Shown in pieces: positions 32,156 to 34,236 of a stretch of 34,236 nt of DNA. Where the stretch lies: positions 1 to 34,236 of the forward strand of contig JACMPG010000119.1 of assembly GCA_014377625.1 (NCBI GenBank), in the 5' to 3' direction. The notes under the pieces are model-generated. The model was not told where the DNA came from and searched no databases. It saw nothing but the letters and a program-made list of their open reading frames with translations. The position numbers and the translations under genes were made by a program. The number at the start of each line of letters is the position of its first letter. Position 1 is the first letter of the stretch. Origin of the DNA: Spirosoma sp. (GTDB lineage: Bacteria > Bacteroidota > Bacteroidia > Cytophagales > Spirosomataceae).

Positions 32156-33616
32156 ATGAAACGTATCCTATACTGGTTCCGTAATGATTTGAGGCTGCAT
32201 GATAACGAGGGTTTTTTTCGGGCCTGTGTCGACGCTGACGAGGTCCTGCCCGTCTTTGTATTTGACCCTGCCGCATTTGCCGAACTACCCGATCTGGGCT
32301 TTCGAAAAACGGACATTTACCGGGCTAATTTCCTGATTGAGTCCGTAGCTGATTTACGGGAGTCGCTTCGGGCTAAGGGAGCTGACCTTATTGTCCGCAC
32401 CGGTCCGCCCGCTCAAATACTGGCCGAACTGGCCGAAACTATTGGTGCCGATGCCGTCTATACCAGCAAGGAGGTAACGCAGGAAGAAACCAATCTGGAA
32501 TCGGATCTGAGCAAACGACTCAAACCCCTTAATATAGACCTAAGTCTGTTCTGGCAAAGTACGCTGTATCATGTTCGGGATTTGCCGTTCTCTGTGGCTA
32601 AAATGCCCGATGTGTTTACACAGTTTCGTAATAAAGTGGAGAAATACGCTCAGATCCGGGAGGTAATACCAATGCCTGATCTGATTCAGTTGTCTATTAA
32701 CGTAAATGGCGAATCCGTTGATCCCGGATCAATGCCGACGCTGGCTACGCTGGGGTTTTCGGCGCAGCATACCGTCGACGTACGGGCGGCTGTTGCTTTC
32801 AAAGGGGGCGAAACGGTGGCACTGGACCGGCTTCAACGCTACATTTGGGAATACGAACACATTAAAACGTACAAAGAAACCCGCAATGGGATGCTGGGCG
32901 AAGCGTATTCGAGCAAGTTTTCGGCATGGCTAGCCCTGGGCTGTTTGTCGCCCCGACTGGTCAATCAGGAGGTGAGACGATACGAAGCCGAACGCCACAA
33001 AAACGACTCGACCTACTGGCTGATTTTTGAACTGATCTGGCGCGACTTTTTCCGGTTTGTAGCCCTGCGTTACGGCGGACGACTGTTCAAGCCGAGCGGT
33101 ATCAAACACGATCTTAGCAAACGCTGGCGTCGTGACCGGGTTCTGTTCTGGCAATGGGCAAACGGCAAAACCGGTATTCCCTTCATTGACGCCAACATGC
33201 GCGAGTTGAATGCTACCGGGTTTATGAGCAATCGGGGGCGGCAGAACGTAGGCAGCTTTCTGGTCAAAGACCTCGGTATTGACTGGACCTGGGGCGCGGC
33301 TTACTTTGAAAGTCTGCTCGTCGATTACGACCCGTGCAGCAACTGGGGCAACTGGAATTACGTAGCGGGCGTAGGCAACGACCCGCGCGAAGACAGATAC
33401 TTCAATATCTACACTCAGGCTACGCGCTACGATGAACGGGGTGATTATGTAAAGCACTGGCTGCCCGAACTGGCCAACGTACCTGCTCCAACCGTTCATA
33501 TCGTTTCGAACTTATCGGCAGATGAGCAGCGGAAATACGGCGTGGTACTGGGCGACGATTACCCCATGCCGATTATCAATCCAAACCAGTGGCTAAAGGC
33601 CCAAAAAGACCGTTAG
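32156..33616 (+). CDS. DASH-type cryptochrome / photolyase
   Basis: This is a 486-residue FAD protein of the cryptochrome-DASH group, which repairs cyclobutane pyrimidine dimers mainly in single-stranded DNA and may sense blue light. The antenna-domain start is YWFRNDLRLHDNE. The FAD domain contains KFSAWLALGCLSPR, IWRDFFRF, MSNRGRQNVGSFLVKDLG and the DASH-typical run YDPCSNWGNWNYVAGVGNDP followed by REDRYFNIYTQ. The end is NPNQWLKAQKDR. Length fits the class (about 430-520). It is distinguished from ordinary CPD photolyases by the NWNYVAGVGNDPRED string. It stands alone, with no light sensor or carotenoid gene next to it. Confidence 0.94.
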   Translation: MKRILYWFRNDLRLHDNEGFFRACVDADEVLPVFVFDPAAFAELPDLGFRKTDIYRANFLIESVADLRESLRAKGADLIVRTGPPAQILAELAETIGADAVYTSKEVTQEETNLESDLSKRLKPLNIDLSLFWQSTLYHVRDLPFSVAKMPDVFTQFRNKVEKYAQIREVIPMPDLIQLSINVNGESVDPGSMPTLATLGFSAQHTVDVRAAVAFKGGETVALDRLQRYIWEYEHIKTYKETRNGMLGEAYSSKFSAWLALGCLSPRLVNQEVRRYEAERHKNDSTYWLIFELIWRDFFRFVALRYGGRLFKPSGIKHDLSKRWRRDRVLFWQWANGKTGIPFIDANMRELNATGFMSNRGRQNVGSFLVKDLGIDWTWGAAYFESLLVDYDPCSNWGNWNYVAGVGNDPREDRYFNIYTQATRYDERGDYVKHWLPELANVPAPTVHIVSNLSADEQRKYGVVLGDDYPMPIINPNQWLKAQKDR

Positions 33617-33639
33617 CCCAAAAAGTTGAAACAAATCCA

Positions 33640-33647
33640 TAGTTTTG
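33640..33647 (+). promoter_or_regulatory. candidate -7 box TAGTTTTG before lemA
   Basis: This is an exact TAnnTTTG match 44 bases before the ATG at 33691 and 24 bases after the photolyase stop. No clear -33 TTG was found at the usual distance. Confidence 0.4.
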
Positions 33648-33690
33648 ACGAGTTTTGAACCCGTCAACCACCTTATCTGGTCAACCAATT

Positions 33691-34236
33691 ATGTCAAAAG
33701 TAACCATCATCGTCCTCGTTGTTTTGGCCCTGTTCGGCTTTTACGGCTGCAGTTCTTACAACGGCTTAGTGCAGAAAGATACGCAGGTAGAAAATGCCTG
33801 GGCTAACGTGCAAACGCAATATCAACGCCGGGCTGACCTGATTCCGAACCTCGTCAGAACGGTACAGGGTGCCGCCAATTTCGAGAAAAGTACGCTCACC
33901 GAGGTCATTCAGGCCCGCGCCAATGCCACAAGCATGAAAATTGACCCCAGCAACCTGACTCCCGAAAACATCCAGAAATTTCAGGCGGCACAGGATAAAT
34001 TGAGCGGCTCACTGTCTCGTCTGCTGGCCGTGGCCGAAAGCTACCCACAACTCAAAGCCACGCAGAATTTCTCGGAGTTGCAGGCGCAGCTCGAAGGAAC
34101 CGAAAACCGCATTACCGTAGCCCGCAACGATTTCAACGGCGTGGCTACGAGCTATAACGCTTCAGTGCGGTCATTCCCGAATAACATCTTCGCGGGTATC
34201 TTTGGCTTCTCGCGTAAAGGGCTTTTCGAAGCATCG
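33691..34236 (+). CDS. lemA: LemA family protein (3' end cut by the window edge)
   Basis: This protein is missing from the ORF track because the stop lies beyond the window; 182 codons are visible. It opens MSKVTIIVLVVLALFGFYGC, a membrane anchor, then the family's signature SYNGLVQKDTQVENAWANVQ and YQRRADLIPNLVRTVQG. A long helical bundle follows (FEKSTLTEVIQARANA; NFSELQAQLEGTENRITVARNDFNGVATSYN; VRSFPNNIFAGIFGFS). LemA is usually about 185-200 residues, so the gene is nearly complete. It is generally found next to TPM-domain (YgcG) proteins, which could lie just downstream. The role in bacteria is poorly known. Confidence 0.94.
   Translation, partial: MSKVTIIVLVVLALFGFYGCSSYNGLVQKDTQVENAWANVQTQYQRRADLIPNLVRTVQGAANFEKSTLTEVIQARANATSMKIDPSNLTPENIQKFQAAQDKLSGSLSRLLAVAESYPQLKATQNFSELQAQLEGTENRITVARNDFNGVATSYNASVRSFPNNIFAGIFGFSRKGLFEAS

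Noticed and set aside
1-34236. Prophage, integron, IS element or defence island
   Set aside because: No transposase, integrase, phage structural, restriction, toxin-antitoxin or Cas-like protein was recognised. Nearly all genes are housekeeping or metabolic.

Overview
The window looks like an ordinary chromosomal stretch of a Bacteroidetes (Bacteroidota) bacterium of the order Cytophagales, most likely a Spirosomaceae member (Spirosoma/Fibrella-like). Three things point there: type IX secretion genes (PorU and PorV), TAnnTTTG-type -7 boxes typical of the phylum in front of many genes, and GC-rich coding sequence interrupted by AT-rich, hairpin-rich spacers. Almost every gene is on the + strand. 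The exception is a truncated aquaporin at the left edge. The ORF track omits both edge-truncated genes (aquaporin on the left, LemA on the right). I see no tRNA, rRNA, CRISPR array, IS element or prophage gene. No gene-free stretch exceeds about 300 bases.

Layout. 1-614 (-): GlpF-like aquaporin. 821-2915: zinc-less MDR/enoyl-reductase-like protein and an AlkB-type alkane monooxygenase, an apparent pair. 3036-4149: ExbB and ExbD proton-channel pair. 4250-5806: Rieske-AIF-type oxidoreductase. 5870-6691: DnaQ/ExoX-like exonuclease. 6743-12037: nuoK-L-M-N, the proton-pumping membrane arm of respiratory complex I without nuoA-J next to it. 12144-13011: GtrA-like membrane protein and a tiny Thr/Asp-rich lipoprotein ending in a strong terminator. 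13090-18499: SprT-like metallopeptidase, then PorU (sortase of the type IX system) and PorV (its outer-membrane partner). 18599-20706: catalytically degenerate M16 peptidase homologue and PlsY. 20908-23650: M20 dipeptidase plus a DUF1207 outer-membrane protein. 23672-25478: SDR oxidoreductase, an unrecognised AT-richer small gene, and a GNAT acetyltransferase. 25543-29507: Tat-exported Gfo/Idh/MocA oxidoreductase, phytanoyl-CoA-dioxygenase-like enzyme, SnoaL-like protein and a core MetE homologue. 29619-31182: NarL-type two-component pair. 31252-33616: DUF547 protein and a DASH-type cryptochrome/photolyase. 33691-end: LemA, truncated.

How the parts fit. Respiration and proton motive force are represented by NuoKLMN and ExbBD. 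Envelope biogenesis and protein export are represented by PorU/PorV, PlsY and the DUF1207 protein. Around these lie stand-alone redox and hydrolytic enzymes.

The most unusual signal is in the spacers. At least six sizeable inverted repeats occur: 707-797, 7098-7176, 13715-13828, 18511-18587, 20712-20832 and 32086-32134. Two of them (707-797 and 20712-20832) are clearly copies of one family. One (13715-13828) runs into the porU reading frame and appears to supply the hydrophobic core of its signal peptide. I did not find a convincing new defence or metabolic system. The best leads are the repeat families, the repeat-derived PorU leader, the isolated nuoKLMN block, the HxxEH-less M16 protein, the aquaporin with a changed second NPA box, and the PhyH/SnoaL/MetE-like gene trio.
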